Positions 34,386 through 46,890 of a stretch of 64,000 nucleotides of DNA are shown here, in pieces. Both the position numbers and the translations under genes were made by a program. This DNA comes from Medicago truncatula (taxonomy: Eukaryota > Streptophyta > Magnoliopsida > Fabales > Fabaceae), in contig NC_053048.1 of NCBI RefSeq assembly GCF_003473485.1, positions 16,483,501 to 16,547,500 on the forward strand. Reading direction: 5' to 3'. The stretch's first letter is position 1. Each line of letters starts with the position of its first letter. Below the pieces are notes generated by a model. It saw only the letters and a list, made by a program, of their open reading frames with translations. It did not search any database and was not told the DNA's origin.

Positions 34386-37300
34386 TTGACTGAATCAAAT
34401 TTTATAGACTGGTCCCGTAACATGAGGATTGTCCTCACCCACGAAAAAAAGTTGTATGTGCTGGATGGACCCATTCCTGAGACACCTCCTGCTGGAGCTT
34501 CTGCGGCTCTACGAAATGCTCATGCCAAGCATCTCAATGATTCCGTAGAAGTTTCATGCATCATGCTGGCTTCTATGACTCCCGAGCTGCAAAAACAGCA
34601 TGAAGGGATGACAGCGTTCGATATGATCGAACATCTGAAGACTCTCTATGAAGAGCAAGCCAGGCATGAGAGGTTTGATGTCTCTAAAGCCCTGTTTTCC
34701 ACCAAGCTGTCAGAGGGAGGTCCCGTAGGACCTCATGTGCTCAAAATGATTGGGTACTCTGAAAATCTAGCTCGTTTCGGATTTGTCCTTGAACAAGAGC
34801 TAGTCGTTGATCTTGTGCTGCAATCGTTGCCTGAAAGCTTCAACGGTTTTGTCCAGAACTTTCTAATGAATGATATGGACAAAACACTTCCACAGCTTGC
34901 AACTATGTTGAGAACTGCTGAGAAAAACATGAAGGGAAAAGGAAAGGCTGCTGCCATTTTAATGGTTAATAATGGCAAGTTCAAAAAGCACCATAAGAAG
35001 CCTAATAAGTCTAAGGGAAATGGCAAAGGCAAAGATGTTGCCACGCCATCAACCAAAGCTTTGAAGCCTACTAGAGGCGTGGCTAAGGATGGTAAGTGCT
35101 TCTATTGCAACAACACAGGGCATTGGAAGCGAAACTGTCCAAAGTATCTGGAAGATAAGAAGAATGGAAATATTCCTACTACTTCTGCAGGTATTTTTGT
35201 TATAGAAATTAATATGTCTACTTCTACATCATGGGTATTAGATACTGGATGTGGTTCTCATATTTGTACTGATGTGCAGGGTCTGAGAAAGAGTAGAGCA
35301 TTGGCAAAAGGCGAGGTCGATCTTAGAGTTGGCAATGGAGCAAAGGTTGCTGCTTTAGCTGTTGGAACTTATGTATTGACCTTACCTAGTGGTCTTTTAC
35401 TTAATTTAGAAAACTGCTATTATGTACCTTCCATTAGCAGGAATATTATTTCAATTTCTTGTTTGGACAAGGCTGGTTTTTATTTTACAATAAAGAACAA
35501 ATGTTGTTCCGTTTATTTGGATAATATTCTTTATGCTAACGCAAATTTGAGTAATGGACTTTACGTCCTAGATCTCGATATGCCTATCTATAACATTAAT
35601 GCTAAAAGGTTGAAACCTAATGAGTTGAATCCAACTTACCTTTGGCATTGTCGTTTAGGACATATAAATGAGAATCGCATTTCCAAACTCCATAAAGATG
35701 GATTTTTGGATTCTTTTGATTTTGAATCATATGAAACATGTCGATCTTGTTTATTGGGAAAAATGACAAAAGCTCCATTTACCGGTCAAGGTGAAAGGGC
35801 TAGTGATCTTTTAGGTCTCATACATACTGATGTGTGTGGACCCCTAAACATAACTGCTAGAGGAGGCTTTCACTACTTCATTACATTCACTGATGACTTT
35901 AGTAGATTTGGATATGTGTATCTAATGAAACATAAATCTGAATCATTTACTTTCTTCAAAGAATTTCAAAATGAAGTAGAAAACCAACTAGGCAAGAAAA
36001 TCAAAATGCTTCGATCTGATCGAGGTGGAGAATATTTGAGCTTAGAGTTTGACAATCATCTTAAAGAATGTGGGATACTGTCCCAACTCACACCTCCTGG
36101 AACACCGCAATGGAACGGTGTGTCTGAAAGGAGAAATCGAACCTTGTTAGACATGGTCCGATCTATGATGAGTCATGCTGAACTTCCAAACTTCTTATGG
36201 GGGTACGCCTTATTAACTGCAGCTTACACACTTAACCGAGTTCAATCTAAAGCGGTAGAAAAGACACCATATGAGATATGGAATGGTCGAAAACCCAATG
36301 TGGGACATTTTAAGATTTGGGGTTGTGAAGCTTATATAAAACGACTTATGTCTACTAAGCTTGAACAAAAATCTGAAAAATGTTTCTTTGTGGGATATCC
36401 TAAAGAAACTAGGGGATACTACTTTTACAAACCACCTGAAGGCACAATTGTTGTTGCCAGAACTGGAGTCTTCCTTGAGAAGGATTTTGTCTCCAGGAGA
36501 ATCAGTGGGAGCAAAGTAGATCTTGAAGAAATTCAAGACCCACAGAGTAATGAAATACCACAAGAGGAACAAGGACAGGATACACAAACTGTTATGACAG
36601 AAAATCCTATCCCAGTAACACAAGAACCACGTAGGTCTAGCAGGATACGTCAAGAACCCGAAAGATATGGGTATCTCATATCACAAGAGGGTGATGTATT
36701 GCTCATGGACCAAGATGAGCCTGTGACTTACACGGAGGCCATTACTGGCCCCGAATCTGAGAAGTGGCTTGAAGCCATGAAATCTGAAATGGATTCCATG
36801 TACACAAATCAAGTTTGGACCTTGATTGATGCACCTGAAGGAATTAATCCTATAGGATGCAAGTGGGTTTTCAAAAAGAAAATTGACATGGATGGAAAGG
36901 TTAGTACCTACAAAGCGCGATTGGTTGCTAAAGGCTTCAAACAAATTCATGGTGTAGACTATGATGAAACCTTTTCACCAGTTGCAATGATTAAATCCAT
37001 TCGGATCTTACTTGCTATCGCAGCACACCATGATTATGAAATCTGGCAAATGGATGTCAAAACTGCTTTCCTTAATGGAAATCTTCTTGAGGATGTGTAC
37101 ATGACACAACCTGAAGCTTTTGGCGATCCTAAAGCAACCAAAAAGGTATGCAAGTTGCAGCGATCAGTCTATGGATTGAAGCAAGCTTCTAGAAGTTGGA
37201 ATCTTCGCTTTGATGAAACTGTGCAACAGTATGGATTCATTAAAAATGAAGATGAGCCTTGTGTTTACAAGAAGGTTAGTGGGAGCATAGTTTCATTTCT

Positions 37301-38297
37301 GATTTTATATGTGGATGACATATTATTAATCGGAAATGACATCCCTACATTACAAGCAATCAAAACTTGGTTAGGGAAATGCTTTTCTACGAAAGACTTA
37401 GGTGAAGCCGCCTATATATTAGGAATCAGGATCTATAGAGATAGATCACAAAGATTGCTTGGCTTAAGTCAGGGTACATATATAGACAAAGTCCTGAGAC
37501 GTTTCAATATGCATGATTCCAAGAACGGATTCATTCCTATGTCGTCAGGAATAAATCTATCAAAGACTCAATTCCCTTCGACTAATGACGAAAGGGATCG
37601 AATGCGTGATATTCCATATGCTTCGGCAATTGGTTCTATCATGTATGCTATGATATGTACTCGACCAGATGTCTCGTATGCTTTAAGTGCTACGAGCAGA
37701 TACCAGTCTAATCCTGGCAACGATCATTGGATTGCTGTCAAGAATATCCTTAAGTACTTGAGAAGAACTAAGGATACCTTCTTGATCTATGGAGGTCAAG
37801 AAGAGCTCTCTGTAATTGGTTACACTAATGCTAGTTTTCAGACCGATCATGATGACTTTAGATCGCAATCTGGATATGTGTTTTGCTTAAATGGCGGTGC
37901 TGTGAGCTGGAAAAGTTCAAAGCAAGAAACAGTCGCTGATTCTACAACTGAAGCCGAGTATATTGCTGCATCCAATGCCGCAAAAGAAGCTGTTTGGATT
38001 AAGAAATTCATTTCTGATCTTGGAATAGTTCCAAGTATTGTGGATCCCATTGCATTACTATGTGATAACAATGGTGCAATCGCACAAGCCAAAGAACCTA
38101 GATCTCACCAGAAATCCAAACACATACAAAGGCGTTATCATCTTATTCGAGAGATTATCGAAAGAGGAGATGTTAAAATATGCAAAGTACCAACATTTGA
38201 CAATGTCGCTGATCCACTTACTAAAGCTCTTGCCCAGCAGAAGCATGATGGTCAAACTAGATCTATGGGTATTAGGTTTATGCCTAATTGGCTCTAG
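34386..38297 (+). CDS. Copia B gag-pol polyprotein, 1303 aa
   Basis: It is collinear with the copia A protein and the same length, beginning [20 protein letters not shown]. Zinc knuckle [14 protein letters not shown], protease DTGCGSH, integrase zinc and DDE residues, and [13 protein letters not shown] are all kept. One key difference is in RNase H: the first catalytic Asp, in YTDASFQ of copy A, is Asn here (AAT at 37827-37829, residue about 1148). RNase H would be expected to be inactive, so the element may no longer transpose alone although the frame is open. There are a few dozen other substitutions, mostly conservative. Confidence 0.93.
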   Translation: MTESNFIDWSRNMRIVLTHEKKLYVLDGPIPETPPAGASAALRNAHAKHLNDSVEVSCIMLASMTPELQKQHEGMTAFDMIEHLKTLYEEQARHERFDVSKALFSTKLSEGGPVGPHVLKMIGYSENLARFGFVLEQELVVDLVLQSLPESFNGFVQNFLMNDMDKTLPQLATMLRTAEKNMKGKGKAAAILMVNNGKFKKHHKKPNKSKGNGKGKDVATPSTKALKPTRGVAKDGKCFYCNNTGHWKRNCPKYLEDKKNGNIPTTSAGIFVIEINMSTSTSWVLDTGCGSHICTDVQGLRKSRALAKGEVDLRVGNGAKVAALAVGTYVLTLPSGLLLNLENCYYVPSISRNIISISCLDKAGFYFTIKNKCCSVYLDNILYANANLSNGLYVLDLDMPIYNINAKRLKPNELNPTYLWHCRLGHINENRISKLHKDGFLDSFDFESYETCRSCLLGKMTKAPFTGQGERASDLLGLIHTDVCGPLNITARGGFHYFITFTDDFSRFGYVYLMKHKSESFTFFKEFQNEVENQLGKKIKMLRSDRGGEYLSLEFDNHLKECGILSQLTPPGTPQWNGVSERRNRTLLDMVRSMMSHAELPNFLWGYALLTAAYTLNRVQSKAVEKTPYEIWNGRKPNVGHFKIWGCEAYIKRLMSTKLEQKSEKCFFVGYPKETRGYYFYKPPEGTIVVARTGVFLEKDFVSRRISGSKVDLEEIQDPQSNEIPQEEQGQDTQTVMTENPIPVTQEPRRSSRIRQEPERYGYLISQEGDVLLMDQDEPVTYTEAITGPESEKWLEAMKSEMDSMYTNQVWTLIDAPEGINPIGCKWVFKKKIDMDGKVSTYKARLVAKGFKQIHGVDYDETFSPVAMIKSIRILLAIAAHHDYEIWQMDVKTAFLNGNLLEDVYMTQPEAFGDPKATKKVCKLQRSVYGLKQASRSWNLRFDETVQQYGFIKNEDEPCVYKKVSGSIVSFLILYVDDILLIGNDIPTLQAIKTWLGKCFSTKDLGEAAYILGIRIYRDRSQRLLGLSQGTYIDKVLRRFNMHDSKNGFIPMSSGINLSKTQFPSTNDERDRMRDIPYASAIGSIMYAMICTRPDVSYALSATSRYQSNPGNDHWIAVKNILKYLRRTKDTFLIYGGQEELSVIGYTNASFQTDHDDFRSQSGYVFCLNGGAVSWKSSKQETVADSTTEAEYIAASNAAKEAVWIKKFISDLGIVPSIVDPIALLCDNNGAIAQAKEPRSHQKSKHIQRRYHLIREIIERGDVKICKVPTFDNVADPLTKALAQQKHDGQTRSMGIRFMPNWL

Positions 38298-38311
38298 TGC
38301 TAGTGGGAGAT

Positions 38312-39734
38312 TGTTGGTGTAAGCCCTAGAGGCCAATAGTTTATGTTAAATCTATCTTATGTATCATGACTTTTATTATTGAATAATATATGGCACTCTT
38401 TATTACATTTAGATAATGTTAATAAAGTCCTTAGAATAGATAGTTCGTGTAATAATATATTAAGTGTGACTTAATCATGAGATTACATTATCTTATAGAA
38501 CGCTATTCTTAAATGTATCCGTAGTCAAAGCTTTAATATGAATAAAGGATAATAATAAAGCGTCGAGACTATTATGTATGTAGACTGATGATCGCATCTC
38601 ATGGGTCATAGATATGAGATATTAAGTCTATACATAGATATAAATATTAGAAGTAATATTTATATTGGATTCACCCACTGTGAGAATACTACATAGTAAG
38701 TTATGAAATTGTCATAAGATATTCTCACAATGATAATAATGTATATTGCTCTTAGACCTGAAACCACTATGATCTCTAGATGTGGACTCAAGTGCTTTGT
38801 TGCCATTCTAACGTTGTCTGTAAAAGGATAACAATAACGTTGGTTGATGGGTACTTGATGAATCATGCTGAGGGGCATGAGTGTTCTAGATGGGATTTGT
38901 CCCTCCTCATAAACAGGAGATATATCTTTAGGCCTCTTGATGAAATATGACTATAAATATGCATGGCCATGCCGAACTAAGTCAATATAAGATATTGGAC
39001 TTATTCGTTAAATAGTATATTTCGGAATCAAGATAAATAAACATTGATCTATACAAGGGTGACACTAACTATGCCTTGAGATCAATGAAGATATTGAGAC
39101 AAAGGAGTAATTATACACATATGTGTTATCATGAAAGGTTTCGTCAGATCACTTGACATTCTTGTCACTTGGGTAGCAATGATGTGTTGCTAGATACCGC
39201 TCATTGTTTATGGTATTAGATATTAGATTTAATATCATTGCCAACGTGACTAGAACCTAAAGGGTCACACACAAAGAACAGTCAAAAGAGATATATATAA
39301 GTACGACTTATATAAAGGGTGCGCTTAGTAAATAATGCTAATGATTTAGCAAAATTTGCTAAACTCGTATTGGGCTTAGTGAAGTCAAAAACGAGTTTGA
39401 CTTGCAAAGCACATAGGGAGTTCTATAAATAGAAACCTAGTGCAATAGTTTGCGGTTACGTTTTTCCTTGCAGAAACCCTAGTTCTCTGACTTCCGTCTT
39501 CTTGGCTAGCACCGAGGTTTTGGAGGAGCACTGTTCGTGTGGACTCAATAGAGGCTCTGCTGTTTGCTTGGCTGTGATCGAGATTCCAGTTCGCAGATTC
39601 CACCGATCGTTTTCAGACTTTCATTCTAAGGTAACAATCGAATCACTGGTTCAAGTTTCAATTCGTAATGATCCAAGGAAAGTAAATCGAAATTTTATTC
39701 CGCTGCTTATTCTGTTAATGTCGATTTACCTTCA
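38312..39734 (+). repeat. Copia B 3' LTR
   Basis: Same length (1423 bp) as the 5' LTR, starting tgttggtgtaagcc and ending taccttca, directly followed by the tggtg target copy. Confidence 0.93.
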
Positions 39735-39739
39735 TGGTG

Positions 39740-40062
39740 TAGGATGTGCATTGAAGTCTAAGAAGCTGACTCCAAAGTTCATTGGTCCGTATCAGATATC
39801 AGAGAGGGTTGGAACAGTGGCATACAGAGTGGGTTTGCCACCACATCTTTCGAATTTGCATGATGTGTTTCATGTGTTCCAAGAGATGATGTGCAAGTTA
39901 GAGACAACCTTACAGTTGAGAATTGAAGACCGTGAGGTGAAGAAGTTGAGAGGCAAGGATATACCTCTCGTGAAGGTTGTTTGGGGTGGAGTAACCGGTG
40001 AAAGTTTGACTTGGGAGCTGGAGAGTAAGATGCGGGAGTCGTATCCAAAGTTGTTTTCTTGA
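39740..40062 (+). pseudogene. G1 chromodomain-like C terminus
   Basis: It continues the integrase linker after copia B: ALKSKKLTPKFIGPYQISER, VGLPPHLSNLHDVFHV, then a deletion of about 45 bp compared with G2 (which has SQLRKYVPDPSHV here), then LRIEDREVKKLRGKDIPLVK and WELESKMRESYPKLFS with its own TGA. The polypurine-like aagttggagagagt precedes the 3' LTR at 40104. The chromodomain is the part linked to targeting in chromoviruses. Confidence 0.85.
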
Positions 40063-40290
40063 GGTAATATTTCGAGGAGGAAATTCTCTAAGTTGGAGAG
40101 AGTTGTAACGCCCTAGTCGTTGTTTTATTTATTTTTGATTTATTTAGAGTCTTTTATATGATTTTTAATAATATTAGTGGTTTATGTGGTGTGTTATATT
40201 TTATTATATAGTTTATTTTAATATTAATTAGAATAATTTAAGAATTATTATTATTTTGGAGGTTGGGGAGTTAATTAGGAATTAATAGAA

Positions 40291-40667
40291 GGGTTAATAG
40301 TGTTTTACCCCCCTGTAATATATGTCATTTCCGGTTTTCCCCCCTGTAAAATTTTTTGTTTAGTTTTCGTCCTTATAATTTAAAGATTTTTTGGTTTTGG
40401 ACCTTCGTGACAAATTTCGCTCCCCGTAAAATTTTCAAATTTCGATTTACCCCCCTGTAATTTGAGAAAGTTTCGATTTACCCCCTTGCTAATTTGAGCA
40501 AATTTCGGTTTACTCCCCTGCCATATCATCTATTTTGTACAGTCAAAATTCATGAAGGTCCAAAACCAGAAATCTTCAAATTACAAGGATGAAAACTAAA
40601 CAAAAAATTTTACAGGGGTAATACCGGAAATGACCAATATTACAGGGGGGTAAAGCACTATTAACCC
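40291..40667. mobile_element. MULE-like MITE in the G1 3' LTR
   Basis: The 377-bp insert, absent from the 5' LTR, has long inverted ends (gggttaatagtg and cactattaaccc) and an exact 9-bp target duplication ttaatagaa (40282-40290 and 40668-40676). Nine bases is the hallmark of Mutator-like transposition. The arms repeat short phrases (tacccccctgtaat), and there is no coding sequence. Confidence 0.88.
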
Positions 40668-41842
40668 TTAATAGAATTAAGGGGAGTTTAATGAAATAAA
40701 GGAAAGTTATATTTTGGGGAGTTAGGAAAAGAGAAGTCAGAAACGTTTTCACGTGAAAGCAGAACTTTTGGGAGAAAAGGGAGAAGAGTAAGTAGAGCCA
40801 AGCGAATCCGATCGTTGTGCATTTTTCTTCTGGATTAAGGTAAGGGTGAGGTTTGCTTCAATAGTGTAGTTATTGAATTCTGATTTTGGGTTTAACAAGT
40901 TTTGGTAGGAATTGGGAATTTTAGGTTTATGATGAATTATTGAGGTTTGGGTGTAGAGATTGTTGTTTTGATGTTAGAATTAGGTTCTGGTTGCATACAG
41001 CACTTAGTTTTGCATCTGTAAACTAATTTGGGGAGTGAATTGGAGGAAATGCGATTTTTGGGGAAAAACCTGCATTCTGCCCGTGCTGACATTCATCGCT
41101 CGCCCTGGCGAGTAGCTCGTCTCGCCTCGCGAGTGAGCAATCTTCATAGCCCGCCTCGCGAGCAGAACCCCTCACCATGGCGAGCAAGTGCCTGAGAGAT
41201 CATGATTTTTGAATTGTTGTTATAAGCCGTATTTTGGTTAGTTTTGAGTGCCTAAATGATTTTAGAGAGGACTGGGTCAATTTTCAGATTAAAAAGATGA
41301 ATAGGGAGCTTAAAAATGAAGATTTAGTGAGAAAAATGTCAAAACTCCCGAGAGCACCCTTTTTCTCATTCGCCTTGAGTTCGCCACGGCGAGCAACCCA
41401 ATCCTTGAGTTCGCCATAGCGAGTGGATGTACTCGCGAGGCGATTTGCCCAGATTTTAAGTTGTTTATTCTATTGTGAATGTTGTTGAATGATCTTGATG
41501 TTTAAGCATGATTATGATTAATTGTGCATTTTTCTGGAATTGTTGGATTGAATTATACTGATCTGTTGTTGACTGTGATGTATGCTTTTATTTAATTAAA
41601 TCATACATGTTGTTGAATTGTGGGTTGTGAGTCATATACGTATATATGCATTTGTCAAGTTGTATGTAGATATACACAAGTGGAGTCAATTGCATAAGCA
41701 TATAAAGCGGGAGGGCTCTTTCCCTGGAACGCCTTTTCGTTCAAAGTGGGAGGACTCATGTCCTGGAACACTTATTGTTCAAAACGGTGAGGGCTTATGC
41801 CCTGATGAATGCTTTAACCATTCAATATTCGGTGAGAGCTAC

Positions 41843-44800
41843 TGTAACGCCCTACTTCTATTAAAGCAATTAAACATGCGAATAATACATTTATTCAAGA
41901 AATAGAGGCTACGCCACATTCAAAATTCAAAAACCGATAGACATATATATAAACCTCAACAGTCGCAGCGGAATATAAACCAGAATAAATTTAAATATAC
42001 ATATTATGAATCAATAAATTACATCGACATAGATGCATCAAAAATCCCAACAAACGGGTCATCTCCAAACATAACAAAAACCAAAGTAAAAGATAATATA
42101 GACCAACACAACTAAGCCTAGATCAGAGCCGACTAAACATCTAAACACCGATATCGGAGAAAGCTCCAGATATCCACCAAGCACAAGAACTCACCAAGCA
42201 ACTAAACCTGCACAACGTCTACCCATCCATACAGATAGGCAGGCGGTCCATAACAAATCCACTGGGGGTAAGTATTACATTATCATAATCCAAATAACAA
42301 TTAACATGAATATTTCAATTTAAACATCATGCACTTGATCAATAATAATATTCTCATATCAATACTTACATCAAACCCCAATATCTCACATCAATAATCA
42401 CCAATCACATGTGTCATGAACAAATATCAATTCACAATTATTCATACACAATCACCAATCATATACATCATGAACAATCACCAATCATATTTCATGAACA
42501 ATCACCAATCACATGTATCATGAACAAATATCAATTCACAAATATTCATTCACAATCACCAATCACAAACATCATCAATAATCATTCATCTCATTTCATC
42601 ACCAATCACATATGTCACATAAGACTCATGTTATGATTTGCACTTATTGACACATAAATGCATGTGGTACCAAATCTCCAAAAAGGTCGTCACCCATATC
42701 CAGATCTCAAAAGATCCCTTCCAGGCCGAAGCCCTATAACGAATAAAACATCGTATCCAGATCTCAAAAGATCTCTGCTAGACCGAAGTCCAAAACTAGA
42801 TCTCAAAAGATCTCTGCCAGGCCGAAGCCCTATAACGAATAAAATATCGTATCTGAACACGACTATGATGCATGGACATGTATAAGGACTCGATAATGCG
42901 ACAACAATTCACAATCTCAACTCAATATATAGGACAACACCCAATTATATTGATTATCTCCACAACATTGCATTATCAAGAAAACATGCCCACACAAATA
43001 AATCATAGTATTCATCATCACACATCAACATGATTATCAATAATCAACAATGTCATTCAACATCAACTATCACATATAGTTTCACCATTTCAACCATTCT
43101 CATATTCCAAGTAATAGGGAAAACAACATATCATGATAAATATCATATCCAACATATAACCATTCATAATCAACTATCACATATAGTTTCACCATTCAAG
43201 CATTCCTTACATTCTAAGTAAGATAACATACAACATCTCTTGATAAACATCATATCCAATACAATCACTCATTCATACAACTTCACTTAGCCATACAAGA
43301 ATAATCTCAATAACTCACAAGACAATTTGCTAAAGAAACATTTCCGACAAAAATCCAAATCATATGGCAAACGGCCAACATTGATAATTTTTAAAGCTAG
43401 GCAACTTATTTAAGTTTGAAATCCTACAATTCAATCTTAATCAATCATGTAGTCAAGGACTTAAGCCACTTGCAAACTATTAGAAATTAGTTCAAAGGAT
43501 AGCTTAAGTTCGTATGAGAAATTCCAAGACAAAACAACATTTAGCTGAAAACCCGTTTTCACCGATTCAACTTTGCCCAAAATATTTCTTAAACCATCAA
43601 CACATTCACATTCCCAATATCAAGTTTGGAAAAGTTCCACGGCTCATAGAAAAAGTTATGATAAGTTTTCACAAAACTCCACATGACCCATGTGTAGTAA
43701 TTTAATCATAACTCAAGTTCTAAAAATCATTTGGACCTCAAATCAACGCCATTAGAAAGCTAACAAAATTATCTAAAACTTTCATGTTTACATCAAAATC
43801 CAATTCAAAGCGGAAAGGGGTGAAAAATAGCAAAATATGCAGGATCTGGTTCGCAGAAATCGTGTCACGATTTTACGTCCAGAAACACTGAATTTTCGGC
43901 CAACAAAATCGTGACACGCTTGCCAAATTGTGACACGTTTTGCCAGCATCAGGTCCAGAAATCAGTTCTTCAAAAAGTGCGTTTTTCACCATTTCGCGCG
44001 TAAAATCCAAACCGTTAATCAAATTTTGATACCGTTTTCGCCTACACGCTCTTGACACTTGACTCTAACATAATCTACAAAAATTTCATGTTTCAACCAT
44101 CCCAAAAGTCATTTTCCAAAACCTCACATAATCACTTATTGGCGAAAACGCTTAAACATCGACATTTCACTCGAAAAACCCGTTTTCTTCCAAACGACTC
44201 AACTAACATAACCACAACATGAAAACAGAAAATCTCATAGGTTCAATTCATCCAACAATAACAAAATTTCAGTCAACAACCATATATATATCAAAGTTCA
44301 CTTTGGTCCTTCACATGAACACTTAACTCAACTTCACCAATTTCACAAAACCACCAACAACAATTTATTTCTCATCATCAATTCACAATTAAGTATATCC
44401 AAATCATGATTCACTCACAATAGCATTATTTAACAATAACCACATCAATGGAATATGAATCACATCTCATTTCAATCAAAACATATCAAATTTCATCAAT
44501 TAAGCATAATTTCATAACTTAACATTTATACATACTTTGAAACATGTAATTTCACCCACAAACATACCATAATCATCAATTCATGCACAAGAAAATAGCA
44601 TCACAGCAAGAGCACGAATTTAGCAACAATTGTTCATCAACCCATTTTCATACAACATGAGAAAATGCAAAAATTGTACATGATTATGATAATAACTAAC
44701 CCCCTTACCTTGAAGAAGATTAACCCTAATTCTTGCTTCAATTCAGCTCCTAGCTTACCCCAATTGATTCCTCAAGCTATTCTCTTCAAAACCCTTGTTC

Positions 44801-45259
44801 TTCTCTTCACCTCTTTCTCTCTCTACCTCTCTCTCTAGGAAAATATTTTGTGAAGTGAATGAATGATATTTTCTATGACAATCCTAATGTTATCTCCCTT
44901 AATGGGCTCAATTCCAAATTCTAATGGGCCTAACCCATTCTAACATAATTCTAAAAAGTTTCTATACACTCAACGGTAATTACTAACAACGGTAAAATAT
45001 AACCAACGGTCACTAACGGTAAAAACTAATCACTACACTAGTAACTTAGTAAAATAAGGGTTCTCACTAATTATTAAAATAATTCTCACCAAAATTACCA
45101 TTTTACACTTACCCGCCAAATGACCAAAATACCCTTATATTACGGTAATCCATGTAAATGCACCCAATGACAATTAAATACACACAAGCACAATTAATCA
45201 CACACAATTACACAATAAAAGTAATTAAAAGAAAACTAGCTAAAAATTGGGCTGTTACA
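41843..45259 (-). mobile_element. S4: 3.4-kb gypsy-type LTR in the G1 3' LTR
   Basis: The ends are tgtaacgcc and gggctgttaca. G1 LTR sequence resumes exactly (actgccctgtaaattgg) after it, compared with the 5' LTR. The cagcgg block near the left end and a donor-like caag/gtaagg (44704-44713) show reverse orientation. It shares taggcaggcggtc with H1. No primer site or protein is seen, so it is probably a solo LTR, though it is long. The target duplication is not clean: only ac is shared by both flanks. Confidence 0.7.
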
Positions 45260-45902
45260 ACTGCCCTGTAAATTGGTACCACATGCATGTGCATTGTCGA
45301 GGAGTCTTAGTGGTGTTGTCGAGTAGTTGCATGAGTCATGTTATTGGTTGTGATTACCATTGTTGTTGATGTTGCTGTTTATGAAGTATATGTTCATAAT
45401 GAATAACTATTATTATGTTAGGGTGTTAGATTCAATTGATGAATTTTGTATCTATATTTATTGTTGTGAATCTCACCCCTTCTGCTTGAAAACGTTGCCC
45501 TTCCTATGGGTAACTTGCAGGTGATCCTAAGTAGTAGGTGTTGGCTCAATGTCTAGGGCTCTGATACGTACGGGATGAGATTTATTTGCTTATTTTCATT
45601 CCTATGTATCAAATTTTGGAACATGTTGATGTAGCCCTTTGTTTGGTTGTTGAAGTAATTGATGAGGCTTTTATGCCAAGATTATTTATTGGAGAATTAA
45701 TATGTTGGATGTTGTTGTTATTTAAATGAAAATATTCCGCTGCAAGGTTTTGGTAAAACTATTAAGTTGTTGTTTTATTAAATAGTTTTATATTCTATTT
45801 AAGAAATTTTGAAAAGTAGTGTGACATGTCCGTTTGGGATATACTCTGATGTATGTTTATTTATTATTTAATTGCTTTGGGATAACAGGGTGTTACAGCA
45901 TC

Positions 45903-46390
45903 TGCATATACACATCATAGGCCAATCCCAACTAATTCCAAAATTCACCTAAGTTCGTCTCGCTTTATCATTTTTCAAAAGAATTGAATTTTTTAAAGCA
46001 AAACCAATTTAAAGCTCATGAATGTCATTCAAATCTATTTTATAAAGCATGGTTATAATAAACATCCTTACCTATCCTTTTCCCTTAAGAAAAACGAGTT
46101 TCGGAAAATTATGTGTTCTAAGCATTTTTCAAAAAGTTTGATTTGATTTACAAAACATAGTTCAATTCAATCCATTTAATGAATTATCAGATTACTAATT
46201 CACTATAAATACAAGATAGCATGGATACCTAGGGAGATAAAATTTCAAAGAAACGGCGCCACAATCTTTTTGCAATTTTCAAAGATAGCGCATCTCAACA
46301 CATTTATAAGGGTTTTATCAGAGGAAGGGTTTGATCAGCCCACTTCAAATTGATAAGCCCACTTCATTAAGACTCCTATAAAGCCTCGTA
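45903..46390 (-). mobile_element. H1 LTR, upstream (U3/R) part
   Basis: It continues H1 after G1, as proven by the uninterrupted copy at about 49346-49840. On the - strand it holds a TATA-like ttataaatg (near 46300), ggcgccgtttcttt and a donor-like taggtaagg (46066-46080). The true 5' end of the LTR is lost where LINE-side sequence begins. Confidence 0.75.
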
Positions 46391-46890
46391 CTTTGACTAT
46401 TACTTTTCTCACCATATGTGTTTCTCACACGCCCTATTTTTTTCAAAAAATAACACTCGGATATTAAAATCCAAAATGTGTTTTACCTTTGATTTGGGGT
46501 GGGATGGGCGTGGGAAAAATGAGTTTTTCATAAATTTGGATTCTATAATCCGAAAATCTAAAAAAAAAATTGGGTGTGTTCCTTTCTTTTTTCTAAAGCT
46601 CCTTGTAACATGGATAACCACTTATAAAATCTGAAATCTCATGGGTAAATTTGTAAAAAAAAAAAACAAAAAAAAAAAAGGCCTGCGAGAAGGTAAATTT
46701 ATATTTTTTTAAAAAATAAATATTGTTTATTGGAAGAAAAGTGTTTCTTTCAGAATTTCTTTTAAGAAAATAAATTTGTTTGGAGCAAAATAATATTTTT
46801 TTTAGTGAGTATATGCATTTTTTTGTTGAGAAAAAATTTTCCACTAGATTTTTTTTAGGGATAAGAGGATATATATATATATATATTAAA
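46391..46890. other. AT-rich spacer, no gene recognised
   Basis: Homopolymer-rich sequence with long A and T runs and an (AT) repeat near 46870-46886. No coding or transposon signature is seen. The segment is missing from the tandem duplicate downstream. Confidence 0.55.

Larger units (their letters stand above)
31323..39734 (+). mobile_element. Copia B: complete Ty1/copia element in G1
   Basis: 8412 bp, with two 1423-bp LTRs (31323-32745, 38312-39734) and a perfect target duplication tggtg at 31318-31322 and 39735-39739. It has a primer site tggtatcagagc at 32747, a 1.6-kb leader, one 1303-codon frame, and the purine-rich tgctagtgggagat before the 3' LTR. It is the same family as copia A but in opposite orientation, and its LTRs differ from each other by a small number of substitutions. 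It is the youngest-looking complete insertion here. Confidence 0.95.
6585..45897 (+). mobile_element. G1: chromodomain Ty3/gypsy retrotransposon, heavily invaded
   Basis: The 5' LTR is at 6585-8284 and the 3' LTR at 40104-45897. A 5-bp target duplication gcatc lies at 6580-6584 and 45898-45902. Between the LTRs are a tRNA-iMet primer site, gag with zinc knuckles, protease, reverse transcriptase, integrase and a chromodomain-like C terminus, in the gypsy order. The protein type resembles the Tekay/Del chromovirus lineage (inference). It is dead: all coding parts carry stops or frameshifts, and about 1.2 kb (RNase H and early integrase) is missing where 12937 should continue into 30994. Other elements account for most of its 39 kb. 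Confidence 0.9.
40104..45897 (+). repeat. G1 3' LTR, carrying two insertions
   Basis: It starts tgtaacgccctag and ends cagggtgttaca. Removing the MULE-like MITE (with its 9-bp duplication) and the 3.4-kb LTR leaves about 2.0 kb. This is longer than the 5' LTR because about 260 bp (41527-41790) and about 30 bp near 41390 are present only here. The GC-rich palindromic cluster (41093-41188, 41365-41445) and donor-like taag/gtaaggg (40836-40845) match the 5' LTR. Confidence 0.88.
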
